Shown here in pieces: positions 12,201-24,200 of a DNA stretch of 64,000 nucleotides. Origin of the DNA: Actinernus sp. WN-2022. Taxonomy: Eukaryota; Cnidaria; Anthozoa; Actiniaria; Actinernidae. Position 1 is the stretch's first letter. Each line of letters opens with the position of its first letter. Location of the stretch: positions 37,801,976-37,865,975 of the forward strand of contig JAOWCC010000019.1 of the NCBI GenBank assembly GCA_030867875.1, given 5' to 3'. The translations under genes were made by a program, and so were the position numbers. Under the pieces are notes generated by a model. It saw only the letters and a program-made list of their open reading frames with translations, did not search any database and was not told where the DNA came from.

Positions 12201-15200
12201 TGAAATTTGAAATGCGTGCCCAGTGTAGAACATGAATACTAAATTAATTCCGCTGTGACATGGCCTGGCGGAATCCTGTTATAACTCATGGTGACTAGTA
12301 TCCAACATTTCAGTGGTAAATACTAAACATTTCCTTAGGTAATCCGAAGTGGTTACGTAAAATTGTTAACCTAAAATATTTCTACATCCAGAGAAAGCAC
12401 CTTATGAAGAATTGAATGCTGTTACTAGGATTCTTGGACAGTCAAATATCATAGTTGCCTTGGTTTATTTTTTTGTTTTCCCGTCCTGATTAGTTAATTT
12501 TCCTCAAGTTACAATCGAGCCCACTGGAGTCTGTATCCTTAATTACTCTGACTTAGTTGTGTCAAAACTAAAGTTAGATGGTACATATATAAGAAATATT
12601 CTGATATTCTGAGACATGCTGTAGTTTGTCCCACTCATACAAAATCTGCTCTATAGTAATTGAGTAATACGCAAGAACTTCTACGGCCTTTGTTCTTTAC
12701 TAGATGAGAGAGTTAGCTGGGGTGGCGCATTGGGGGGGGGGGGGGGGGGTATAGGGATGCTCGTCGGACATTTTCGATTTGACCCCTAAGAGGTACTAAA
12801 ATGGGCGTGGCTCAAGCTTATTTTGACCCCTAAAAGATAATAAAAATGTAAATTTATAACAGCTTTTTTGTTCAATTGACACCCGACCCCTAAAAGGTAC
12901 CGCTTTACATAGAAATGTCTGTGTTTGATGGTGGATACCCTAAGTGGTACCAAACTCCTGATTTTGACCCCTAAAAGGTACGACGAGCATCTATGTACCC
13001 CTATGTATTGGTATCTCGCCCTTGCTCCGACGGTTGTTCTCCGGGTTCTCCGGTTTTCCTCCCTCCGCAAAACCCAACATGCTAAATTCCAATTCGATCT
13101 GTCGATTAGCCGGGACCTGGCTGTGATCACTCTGAGCCCCCATGGTTGTTCCAAGTCTCGTTAGAAATTCAGAGTTGTTTTTCAGAGTCGTTATAATGCA
13201 TACATGTATTTTGTATTTTGTGGGTAGTGAGTCTGGTGGCAAGGATTCATTGGATTGTGATCTACTTATCCCTGGTATGGCATGCAGGTAAACTTACATG
13301 TACAAAAGTTGCATACATTGTAGTTGGGAGAATTTACGTTTTTGTTATAAACTGAATGAGCATTCTCCCATTTTTTACATGTACTTGGTGTTTTGAGTAC
13401 AAAATAGAAAACATTTTTCCTGTGTTTCCAGTATGGGAGAACTCAAAATAGCAGTGGAAACTCTTGCTTTTCGGGCTCCCTCCCAAACTTCCACTCGTGT
13501 TTCTATAATTCTATGGTTCACGGTAAATGCTAGAAGAAATGTAAGAAGGCTATTTTGAAGAGAGCGCGCGCGCTGTTACGTTTTCAGTTTCGGCGGGAAA
13601 ATGTTTTCCGTAGATAAAATAAGGCTTGAAGGAGGATTCTTTCTCTTTCACCTCGGAAACCAAACAGGACAGACGATACTGAAGCGTTGAAGAGCGGAGG
13701 TTCTTGTCGGAATAACAGACTAATATTTCGAAAAAGCAACTCTGTGTAAAGTGCCGTAGGACGTCAACAAATAGCCGGCTTAACTCATGGTTGAACAAAG
13801 TACTGTTTGACTAAAAGGCGGTTCGTTATCGCTGGAGATTTACACAGAGTTTCAGGCGAAGCAAACTGTTAATATTCTGGAGCTAAGAAGGCCATTGCAT
13901 TAACTTTGATGGTCTGAGCTTTCCAAAGATAGTCGTGTCGGGCCTTGTTTGTGATTCGCCTTAAAGGCGCCGTGTCACGGTACTGCGCATGTCACAGTCT
14001 CCAGACATTGAATTGACAGCTGTATTGTGTAACATCCAATGAGAATCAATCAAAATAAATTGCCGGAAACGCCACACTGTTCGCCACACTGCCGTGATTC
14101 ACAGATTGTAGTTTTACACAGTATATAACGAGATTTACAAGGATTTTATTCTTCCTTCATCCAAGGAAAACAGCATTGAGTAAAGAATGGTATCTATATT
14201 TCATTACTTGCTTGTATTTTAGCTGTTTCCAGTCGTAAACAGTCCGAATTTGACCAAAGTGAAACGAGCTGCTCGCGTCCATAGATATATATTCTTCGTT
14301 ATGCACTTTTGACCACAGGCAGCCCAAGCTCAAGTTACGAAAATATAAGGGTTTGTATGGGAGCGTAGCGAGCTCAAGTTACGAAAATATAAGGGTTTGT
14401 ATGGGAGCGTAGCGAGCTCAAGTTACGAAAATATAAGGGTTTGTATGGGAGCGTAGCGAACTCCGTTTACTAGCCAGAAATACTGTAAAATATTTGAATA
14501 AAATGACTTACCTTGCCACTGTTACATGTATTTCTTCTGTCGTGTTTCTCTCCTTGTTGGGTAGTTTTAAGCTGATTTCAGGCGGGGTTTTTTTCCGGAG
14601 CCCCAACAACGAGAGAAACACGACAGAAGACATAACAGTGGCAAGGTAAGTCATTTTATTCAAATATTTTACAGTATTTCTGGCTAGTAAACGGAGTTCG
14701 CTACGCTCCCATACAAACCTTTATATTTTCGTAACTTGAGCTCGCTACGCTCCCATACAAACCCTTAAATTTTCGTAACTTGAGCTTGGGCTGCCTGTGT
14801 TTTGACATGATATAATTTTTCAAATGGCACTATTGTTTTATTTCTACATGTCTAATAATACAGTTCTCTGCTGTAAAAAAAATTAAACATACTATGGAAA
14901 ATTTCTCGTCCTAAAGTTTGGAAACATAACACATGCATTTGACGCTAGAAAGTTCAGTACTCGCGGAAGTACGCAAGGTTAGTTACTAGTGGCAGTTTAC
15001 TAGTTTTGCACTATCGGCTGTTATGGAATGGAAACTTACTTTCACAGCTTAATATGTATGTCGATTGGTCAGAAGGATATATTGTTTAAGATGCTATGGT
15101 CCTTTCGGCATCAGGTAATTTTTAAACGGGAGTTTTCGTACAGTATTTCAAGCTATGCTGTACGTAGCGCGAGTTCAGTTAAGTCACAAATGTCCGTGAA

Positions 15201-18200
15201 ACTATAAATACCGCGTTCATTATTATCAGTTTGCTCTATGGCTTCTCATGTATTCAATAATTACTTGTGGAGCTTCATATGTATGTCGATTGGTCACAAT
15301 GATTTCCTCTTTCAGTTTTTTCCGTTAGTTTGGACATTAGGGATACATCCTTGGAGATTTCGTACAGTTTAGCGATCGTGTGTCGAAAGTAGAAAAGTTC
15401 GCTTGTCGCGAAAGTGCGTAAACTGTCACAAGCGGTTTCATAGCAGTTCGATGTTTGACTCTCATGTAGTCGATGATAACTTATATAGCTTCATATGTAT
15501 GTCGATTGCTCACAATGATTTCCTCTTTCAGTTTTTCCCGTTAGTTTGGACATTAGGGATACATCCTTGGAGATTTCGTACAGTTTAGCGACCGTGTGTC
15601 GAAAGTAGAAAAGTTCGCTTGTCACGAAAGTGCGAATACTGACAAGCGGTTTCATAGCAGTTCGATGTTTGGAGACTCGCGTAGTCGATAATATAAACTT
15701 CTATAGCTTCATCTGTACGTCGATTGCTTACAAGGCTATCGTATTTGAGTTCATGAGGTTGTTTTGCCAGCAAAGAAAGGTTTTATCTAACTTTTCGTAC
15801 AGTCTTTGCACTCCGGTCGGTTCGTCGTTTCATCGTTTCTAAGTTCCATCGTTTCTAAGCCGTAGATATATATTTCTTCGTGTCGCTGTTGAAAACTGCC
15901 ATATCATTTATAATATGACTTGAAAAGTTTCCATGTGTTTCGCGAACTCTACTGGACATCCAAACCCTCTTCGCTTCTGGTTGGAATGCCAAAAAAGCTT
16001 CCAATTTCTTGCGTATTCAGAGTACTCAGTGGCGGTGTTCCCCTCCGGTAAGCATCACTTTGCTTTTTTGTTTTAGTTGTGTTGCAGTCTGCAACGACTA
16101 ATTTTTAATAAACAAATAATTAAAACTTATTTAAGCACATCTTACATTTCCATAAATGACCAAAGGAGGCAAGGATGAGTTAAAAAAGAACACTGATGGA
16201 AGTCGATTTAAAAATCGGTATTTCACCCCTCTGAGAATTTCGTTCCGGGCTAGAACATAATTCTAAAATAAATCAGATTTTCACACATGCGCAGTACCGT
16301 GACACAGCGCCTTTAAGACTAAAAGATTCATAAGAAGAAACCCTATGGCGTTCCCCTGTGGAAAATGTTGATGTGTACCCACAATTCTTTTCGGTCCGTG
16401 TTGAGTCCGAAGATAATCCGAAGGGAATTGGGATATATCCGTGTTAGCTACGGGGATAGCTCGCGTAGTTGATTATACCTGTACATGATTGCATAATATA
16501 CTTTATTTATTTTATACTATTTGTAAGGAATCGCGCTGTTCATGGTGATGTTGTAGTGGTTGAACTTCTACAAAAATCAGAGTGGAAAGGAAGGACTACA
16601 ACACTAAGGAGATCTGAAGAGGGTGAGTTCTGACCATCTTTGAACATTGTAACTGAAGTAATGATCACATTCTAAATTCTCCCTTAGGAAACAAAGATTT
16701 GAAGGAGAATGTATAATTTGATCAGGTGTCACTTACACTTGTTTCACACAATCCTTCAACTGTAGTGACCCATTGACTGTGAGCACCATTGCCCGAGAGA
16801 AGATTGGGAATGAGTCAAAACTCAATAATATTGAGGTAGCGGGAAGACAATATTCTTTTTCCTGCCTCCCAACTACCCTCCCCTTGGAACTACTTCAAAA
16901 CTCATCACTTGATCAAAAATAATAATCTGGGCAGTGACCGACAGGTCTGCAAAACGTTTGCGCATGCGTGAATTTCACGCGGGAAATCACGCTCGCGCAC
17001 ATCATTTTGGTTGAATTTTCATTCGAAATTTGGACTTCAAAGCATTGTTACAGAAAAGTGTGAGCTTCGATTTTTAAGTCCTTTCATGGACCAGTCACAA
17101 ATTTAATTAGCTTGATGACTAAACTAATAAAACACTTAACTCTTGCGACTTTCCCCTTAATCCCCCGTCTTTTTTGCGATGTATCAAGTTTCTGAAGATT
17201 TTCTGAACAGAAACCATTTAGGACTGCTCCCGCGATTTCTACCGCTGACTGGACATGCGCACATATCGCTAACCTGCGTGGAAAGCGCAGGGGGAGGAGG
17301 AGCGGAGGAAGAATGAGGACTGAGAGAAAGAGGAGGGGAATGGGGAGAGGAAAGGGTAAGGAGCGCTTGCAGCGAACCTCCCCCCTCCACGTTTTTTTTG
17401 CATTTAACGTTCATTTTTTGGACGCAAAATTCCGATTGGCTAAAGCGGTGTTCAATGACATTTGATTGACACTTGTAATAAAAATAGCGCTTACGGCGCG
17501 ATGAAGAAGTGTTCAATTCATGCAGACCTGTCGCAGTGACCAAGAAAAATAGAGGCACATGGTTTCAGTCTGTGATCACCGTCAACAGCACACAGAATTT
17601 GATGAAAACTATATGTACATGGACCTATTTAAAAATATAGACTCGACTTACCATTCTCAGAATCATGAACTATATTTCACTACTGTTCTTTCTCGTGGTC
17701 AATTCGTGTGCCTCTGTGTAACTTTATCTGCTGTGTTCATAACTGAAATGCATGTTGGTTATCTCTAATTAAAAGCTTAATTACCTTCATTCACAAATCT
17801 TCAGTCTTGTCACTAGTGTATATTACAGAGCTATAAAGGGAACTGTTGGAAGCCTTTCTCGAACCAAAACCTCGCTCGTGAGAGGATTCTCGTTTAAGGT
17901 TACCGTATACCTTCGCGGCATGTTTTCTTAAAAAAATTAAAAAAAAATTCTTTTTAAATTGATGGATTGATCTTCATCTTTCCGAAAAAAAATTTTTTTA
18001 ACAGGCAAAAGTTTGCGAGATATTAGAAAAAAACGTAATTTGAAGGAAAGTAAATAAATCGCTTCGGCATGATAATCCCTCTGATCCCATTACGTGCCAC
18101 AGGCACCCCGCTGAATTTTTGCGGGTAAACTACATCCGGGAGCTTCAGACTCACAGTGAGCCGTGACTCGTGAGTTCAGTAATTTTATAGCGTTTAAATT

Positions 18201-21200
18201 ACCGGTATATCGATCGTGGATATGTCCAGAAGAGAAAAGAATAATCCTTGGATAAAAGGTAAAAAAAAAAGAAGACAGGCCCCAAGAAGATTCAAGAGAA
18301 TGAGCTCGAGAAGGAGCAAAGTTTCAATATGGAGAAGAAAGTGATGCTCGCGGAAAGCGACAAAGGCTCGTGGTTCGAACAGCCTTCATGTTCGACGACT
18401 TCCACTTTGAGTTCTATTAGTACTGCTACAACTCCGACGGAAAGCTGCTCAGCTAGTAGGCTTAAACTTTTGCCAGGTACAAGAAAAGAGACGGAAGATT
18501 CAGAGAGTAGCAGCGAGTCCGCATCCGACTCTATCTCTATTCTCCGATTCTTGTTTGCGGCGTTGCCTTTCGACGCGGTTTAGTTTTCGATATCCGGCCC
18601 TCTCCTTTCTTGGTACAACCCGTTGATTTACCTTTCTTTTTGCCCTTTTGCGCATTATCTCTAGTGTTGGCCATAACACAACGCTCTTTTGAATATTTGT
18701 GACACGACACTAGTTTGTATGTTTCTTATGCAATTTGAGCCACGTACTAATTTCCGGGGAAAGCTCCGGGGATCCTTACACATAATTGGCTAGTTGGTTT
18801 AAGTGTTGACGTTTGCTTTGATGAGGTGTGATGTGTTTCCTAACCTTCAGAAGCCAAAAACGCCGATAGATTTTTATGCGTATTCACTGTCTTTGGATGA
18901 ATTTATAGGGTATGAAGACTTGTCAGATCTTGATGAAACTTGGCCTAGTGTTAGATGAGCTACATATGAACCAAATTGTGTGAGCGTTTAGCGATATTTT
19001 AATTATTTTTCTTATAAGAGTACTTGCCGCGATGAAACACAGAAACTATTTCGATTGAAACTTTGAAGATGACTGATTGCATTTGAACAAAGTAAATTAT
19101 AAAAAAACGCTCACACACTTTGACAGGCCATCATGTGCTGATTGACGTTATGCAGCCGAATCGTTCGTAGGCGCGAACGCGGAGGCACATAAATTCACTT
19201 CTGTGAGACTCGTCTTTTTTGCGTTTGTTGCCTTAGCATTTCCTGAAAATGTAATATTTGTGCAAAAAAAAAAACATTTCAGCGCATTCTACATTTTATA
19301 ATCTTTCCAGTGATATATAGGTTTCTATACTTTCCTTTAAAATGATGCGCGTGCGATTTTATTTGCGAGAGACACCCGCGAAGGTATACGGTAACCTTAA
19401 CAACTCTAACGAAAGTTAAGCATGCGCCAATAATCTCGCCACTCGTGGTCTAGCGGTTACTGTTTGGGTAAGATTGTGTCAGTCGTTCTATAAATCTTAG
19501 CTTCCTGGATTCGATTCCTACGCTGAGCGCAGTGAATTTTTTTTTCAAGTAGAGGCTCCCCAATTCCTTGTAAAATTTATAAGTGCCGCTTCGGGTGCTC
19601 GGGAAATATTCTAAGTCCCAAATTATTCATAGTTAACAAAGAGAGTTTTGTGACGCAGTCTGTGAGGTTGTTACACTGAGGTAAAGCCCCTATTTTAGAA
19701 CTCTCCACTTGCAACATCTAGGCACCTGAAGAAGGCTAGTTTGGCTAGCCGAAATATAGTACCTTTAAAACTGTATACACGTTGTTTCAGCTTTGTTATA
19801 GTCCTCAGGATAGAGTAAAAAATCTATCCGCAGTCTGTAGCTTCCGGTTGACCTTTTCGACATTATGCGGCGCCAGGGCGGCGCGGTGTTCAAGTATGTG
19901 CACTTGAACAACTTGAACAGTGTGGGCTGATTGGTTGGGGGCGAAATACCTCGACTTGGAAAATAAAAATAACAAGAGCCCATCTGGGCTTTCACTCGGG
20001 CCACATGAGATTGAAGATGAAATACACTTTCATTTGAAATCCTCTTAGTAATAACCAAAGGGAAGAATTATTATCTGAATTTAGCAGTCTTTAGGAGTGG
20101 CCGGTAGCGCGGTGACTTTCATTCTCTGCTCCCCTAGTATATGTAATTTAATATTTTTGTTCTTCTCGTATGTAAATTAAAGAAGTTGACCTTTTAATTT
20201 AAACACTACTTATTCATGTAACACACGTTTACAGTTTAGTCTGCTGTTCTGTTATACTGCAGGTTCCGAGTATTAGTACATGATTGACTCAAATGTATGT
20301 TTATATTTGTACCATATTATAAGTTGTATCCTGTCCATCCTGTGATGGAGCTATGTCAATTTGTGTGCCTCTGTGTAACTTTATCTGCTGTTCTTGCTAT
20401 ACATGATGAGCCATTACGAGTCCATATTGGTATTTGTTGGATTAAAGATTATTAACTGAAATGCCTGTTGGATCTCTAGCTAATTAAAAGCTTTACCCTC
20501 ATTCCCAAAACTTCAGTCTACTCATTATATTACAGAACTATAAAGGGAATTGTTGGAAGCCTTTCATTTCTTGAACCTGAACCTCGGCCGTGAGAGGTTT
20601 CTTGTTTAAGTTTACCTTGAGAGTTGAATATTGCTTCGCTCATCATAAGTTATTCTGCGCTGAGTGTGTATTTCTCCGGGGTATTTCTGGCTTCGTGTTG
20701 GCGAGCGACAGTGTTGCTCTCACAGTTCAGGAGTTCAGATGTCTTCAGACTTCGATAGAGGATAGTAACCCATAACTGCTCAACCACAGTATATATATTT
20801 GCTAGTAAATCGCTATATTTCGCTATAAGCATCAACAGAATTGCACTGGAGAGAAATCTATTAGTGCCACGAGTGCGCGCATACAATTAATGCATAATTT
20901 AACGCATGCGCAGAAATGTTGCTGCATGAAACCAAAAAAACAAGGCCAGTGATAATATAGTGAACACGAATGATTAATTCCATCATGCTCTGCTGTTATG
21001 AGACTTACAACTCTTTACCAAACAAGATTAATTCCACATGGTTCAAGGCATGGTTTTCAGGGAAGAATACAAGAGGCCAAGTAAAACCTCGACAACAAGT
21101 CTTTAAAATAACACATGCAATGTTCATTTGAACTTCCTCCCAGTGATTTAGCATTCAGTTTTGAACTGTATCAGTAGCTTTGCATATTTACTGGCAGCTA

Positions 21201-24200
21201 CTACAGCAGTGTTATGCATGTATCAGTGGCTTCCCCCAGGGGTCATGTACCCTGGGGATTTGTCCAAATGCCCAATCAAACCTGTCATATCAAATCCCCT
21301 GGTATAGAGCACAACAAATAGTAAAAATTCATACAAGGTCGGTCCCCTTGGTTACTAATCCATGAACCAAAGTGAGCTTCCCACCCCCCCCCCCCCCCCC
21401 CCCCTCCCCCCCCCTCACCAATGGGCAACAAACAATTAATTCTGACAAAGTTCCCATGGATCCACCCCTGATGGAAGCTGCTGATACATGCATTATTTAC
21501 CCATCCATTTACAACAACAATAAAAAAAGATTTTTTTAAGGCAGCAGTCATGATTATGTTTTATGTAGTATGTAATCTACTAGATTTAGCCTGTATATTT
21601 ATAATATATAAAATGTATATAGTGGCACCAAGAGAACTAGTACTAATACTTCTAACAGAGGAGATAGTCAATGTATTTAGCATGGTATTGCTATAATTGG
21701 GGACAAATTCATTTACTCTATATCTACACGACTATATAATTCCCGGCTACACTTGAGGGTGGTCACTACCAGAGATTTGGTTGCATTCTCAGTGTTGGCC
21801 TACAATTTAACATTGTGATCCAAGAAGACACAAAGCTTTTAGAACCATTTGCAGATGTCAGAGCAAAGGCATATGCAGTACCAGTTCTCCCAGTTATTTT
21901 AAGGTCCTACCTGGATTTGAACTCTGACTACCTCCTGCACAACAGACTGACACTTAACCACTGAGCTTACTGGTTCTGTGATGGGCCAAATTTTGTTCAG
22001 ATAAAATTAATCCAATTCTATTAAAATAAAATTATAAATACAGTACATCTGAGACATGGAGTTTTAGCATAGTTTTTGTCATAAATAAATTTATTATTAT
22101 AGCCAGAGAATAATACTGGTTCACTACTCATGCTCTTGCGATAAGTGATAATGGATATATAATGAACTACAACTGCCAGACAGACAGACAGACAGACAGA
22201 TTTTATTGGTGTTTTGTACATGCAAGTACTTCGACATGGGTCCAATAAATTTCAGTTAAATTAGGTTATGTATATCTCTGTTAGTGGGAACAGGCATCAC
22301 TGCGTTAGAGCTTCAGCTCTGATGTTGAAGCAGTTATAAATGAATTTTGCTGAAAGACTAGAAATTCTACTGTCAGGGTTCATGATTGTGCATAATAGGC
22401 TATTTTCAGATCGGTGTGCCGCATTTATATTAAATTTATTATTTAGTGAAGCATAGAATTCCTTCCTTAGGTTTTCATATTTCTTGCACTTCAAGACAAA
22501 GTGGGTTTCATCCTCAATCTCCGAGAGGCAGAAATGGCATAATCTTTCCTCGATTGGTTTGTATGGTCTTGCATACCTTCCTTTTTCGATCTCTAGTTTG
22601 TGGTTGCTTATTCTTAGCCTTGTTAGTGCTATTCTGTGCTTCACATTGTATACTTCCTTCAAGTAATTTTCTAATTCGTAAGATTTCTTGAATATTCTGT
22701 ATGTTCTTAACTTATTTCGCTGATTTGAATTACTTCTAGAGTCATTATGGATCTCGCTGTACCAGTTTTGGCATTCAACGTCTCGTAGCCTTTGTTTTAG
22801 TTTGCTAGCGAGTGCTGTGTAATTGGTTATATTATTCTGGTCTAGCCACAGATTGCCAAAGCCGAGATGACATATTATGCTTCTTATCTTTTGTCACCAG
22901 ACCATCGGCTTGAGTAAGAGTCTGGAGTCAGCGTAGGCCTCGGTTGCCAATTTTGTATTATCCACATTTTCCAGTTTTAGCCAATATTTAATGCTTCGGA
23001 ATATCGCTTCGCCTTTAAGTGGGAGTCTGCCTAGTTCAGCACGACAAGCATTATTCGTAGCATTCCTATTTACTCCTAGGAGCCATTTGCAAAACTTAAC
23101 ATGAACTGACTCTATTGGATCTCTGTCAATAGGACCCTTACAGTCGACTCCCCAGATTTCGCTTCCATATAGGAGGATTGGCTGAATAAGAGAGTCAAAT
23201 AATTTCAGTGTGAGCTTTAGGTCAGTTCTAAAGTGGTCACCCATTTCTTTGCGGAGTTTAAAAAGGGCTTTTAGTGCTATCTTTTTCAGTTCTTGTTTGG
23301 CTAGTGTGAAGTTACCGTACGCACTGAACGTTAAACCAAGGTATTTAAATGCTCGAACATTTTCCAGGGTTTCGCCGTCGTAATTAAAAACATAGTTGTT
23401 CATTCTCTTTCCTGTATTGTTGAAGACCATGGTTTTTGTTTTTTCGGTATTTACTTCTAAATTGTATTGGTTGCAATATTCCTTGATTCTATGTAGATAT
23501 TTCTGTAGACCTTCAGCGGGATAGGTTGAATAGCGTTGGACTTAGCATACACCCCTGCCTGACCCCTTTATAACATCTAAATTCCTCTGATATCGTATCG
23601 CCAATTTTCACTGCTGAGGAGTCATTTGAGTACATTGATTTTATGATAGAATATACTTTCCATCCTATTCCGGCCCTTTTTAACTTCGTAAGTAATTTGT
23701 CTCTTGGCACGCTGTCGAATGCTTTTTTAAAGTCTACAAAACAGCTAAATAAGAATTTTTTTTTGTGTGGCTTAGTCTTAACGTATTTGTCTGTGAGAGT
23801 TTTTAGGATGAAAATACTATCCGCTGTTCCAAGGTGTTTCCTAAATCCTCCTTGTACTTCTTTGGGTATTCCTTTGTCGACTAGGTAATCATACAGCCTA
23901 TTATCATAGTTAGTCTCCTCTACTAACTATGCTTAAACTAGGCATTATTTCCGTTTATATAAAGTTTCATAGAATTTTGACCGTTGTTGAGTTACTTGTT
24001 GAATTAGGCCCTCGTCGCGCAAAGTATCACGGGGCGTGCTAAAGGGTCTTTAAGTATAGAGGTGAAAAGTTTGCCGAGTGAGGATCAGTAACAGGCTTAT
24101 GCCTCTGTAGTTATCAGTTTTGTCCTTATCGCCTTTTTTGTAAATTGGAACACTAAAGCCGGTACACCAATCTCGAGGGTATTCCCCTGATGATAGAATA

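Larger units (their letters stand above)
13965..16312. mobile_element. TTAA-target DNA element, 2.35 kb (Kolobok- or piggyBac-type target)
   Basis: Terminal repeats begin AGGCGC(C/T)GTGTCACGGTAC; about 29 bp match with one difference. TTAA lies on both sides (13961-13964 and 16313-16316). A separate foldback (14314-14799) is nested inside, followed by a roughly 217-bp tandem repeat. No intact transposase was found, so this is a non-autonomous or decayed copy. TTAA targets are used by Kolobok and piggyBac elements and the ends alone do not separate them. It occupies the intron between DIS3L exons e and f. Confidence 0.8.
17698..20611. repeat. Direct duplication (about 200-250 bp) flanking a TTAA element
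   Basis: The sequence at 17698-17893 (GTGCCTCTGTGTAACTTTAT, TATTACAGAGCTATAAAGGG, GTTGGAAGCCTTTC) recurs in the same orientation at 20355-20611. The left copy ends exactly where the TTAA element at 17898 begins. Confidence 0.75.

Noticed and set aside
12786..13154. 122-aa minus-strand open frame
   Set aside because: It spans the GACCCCTAAAAGGTAC foldback and the SINE; repeat translation only.
18222..18583. Basic and serine-rich frames inside the 1.5-kb TTAA element as a transposase
   Set aside because: They are too short, frameshifted, and lack any DDE or zinc-finger motif; kept only as a note under the element.
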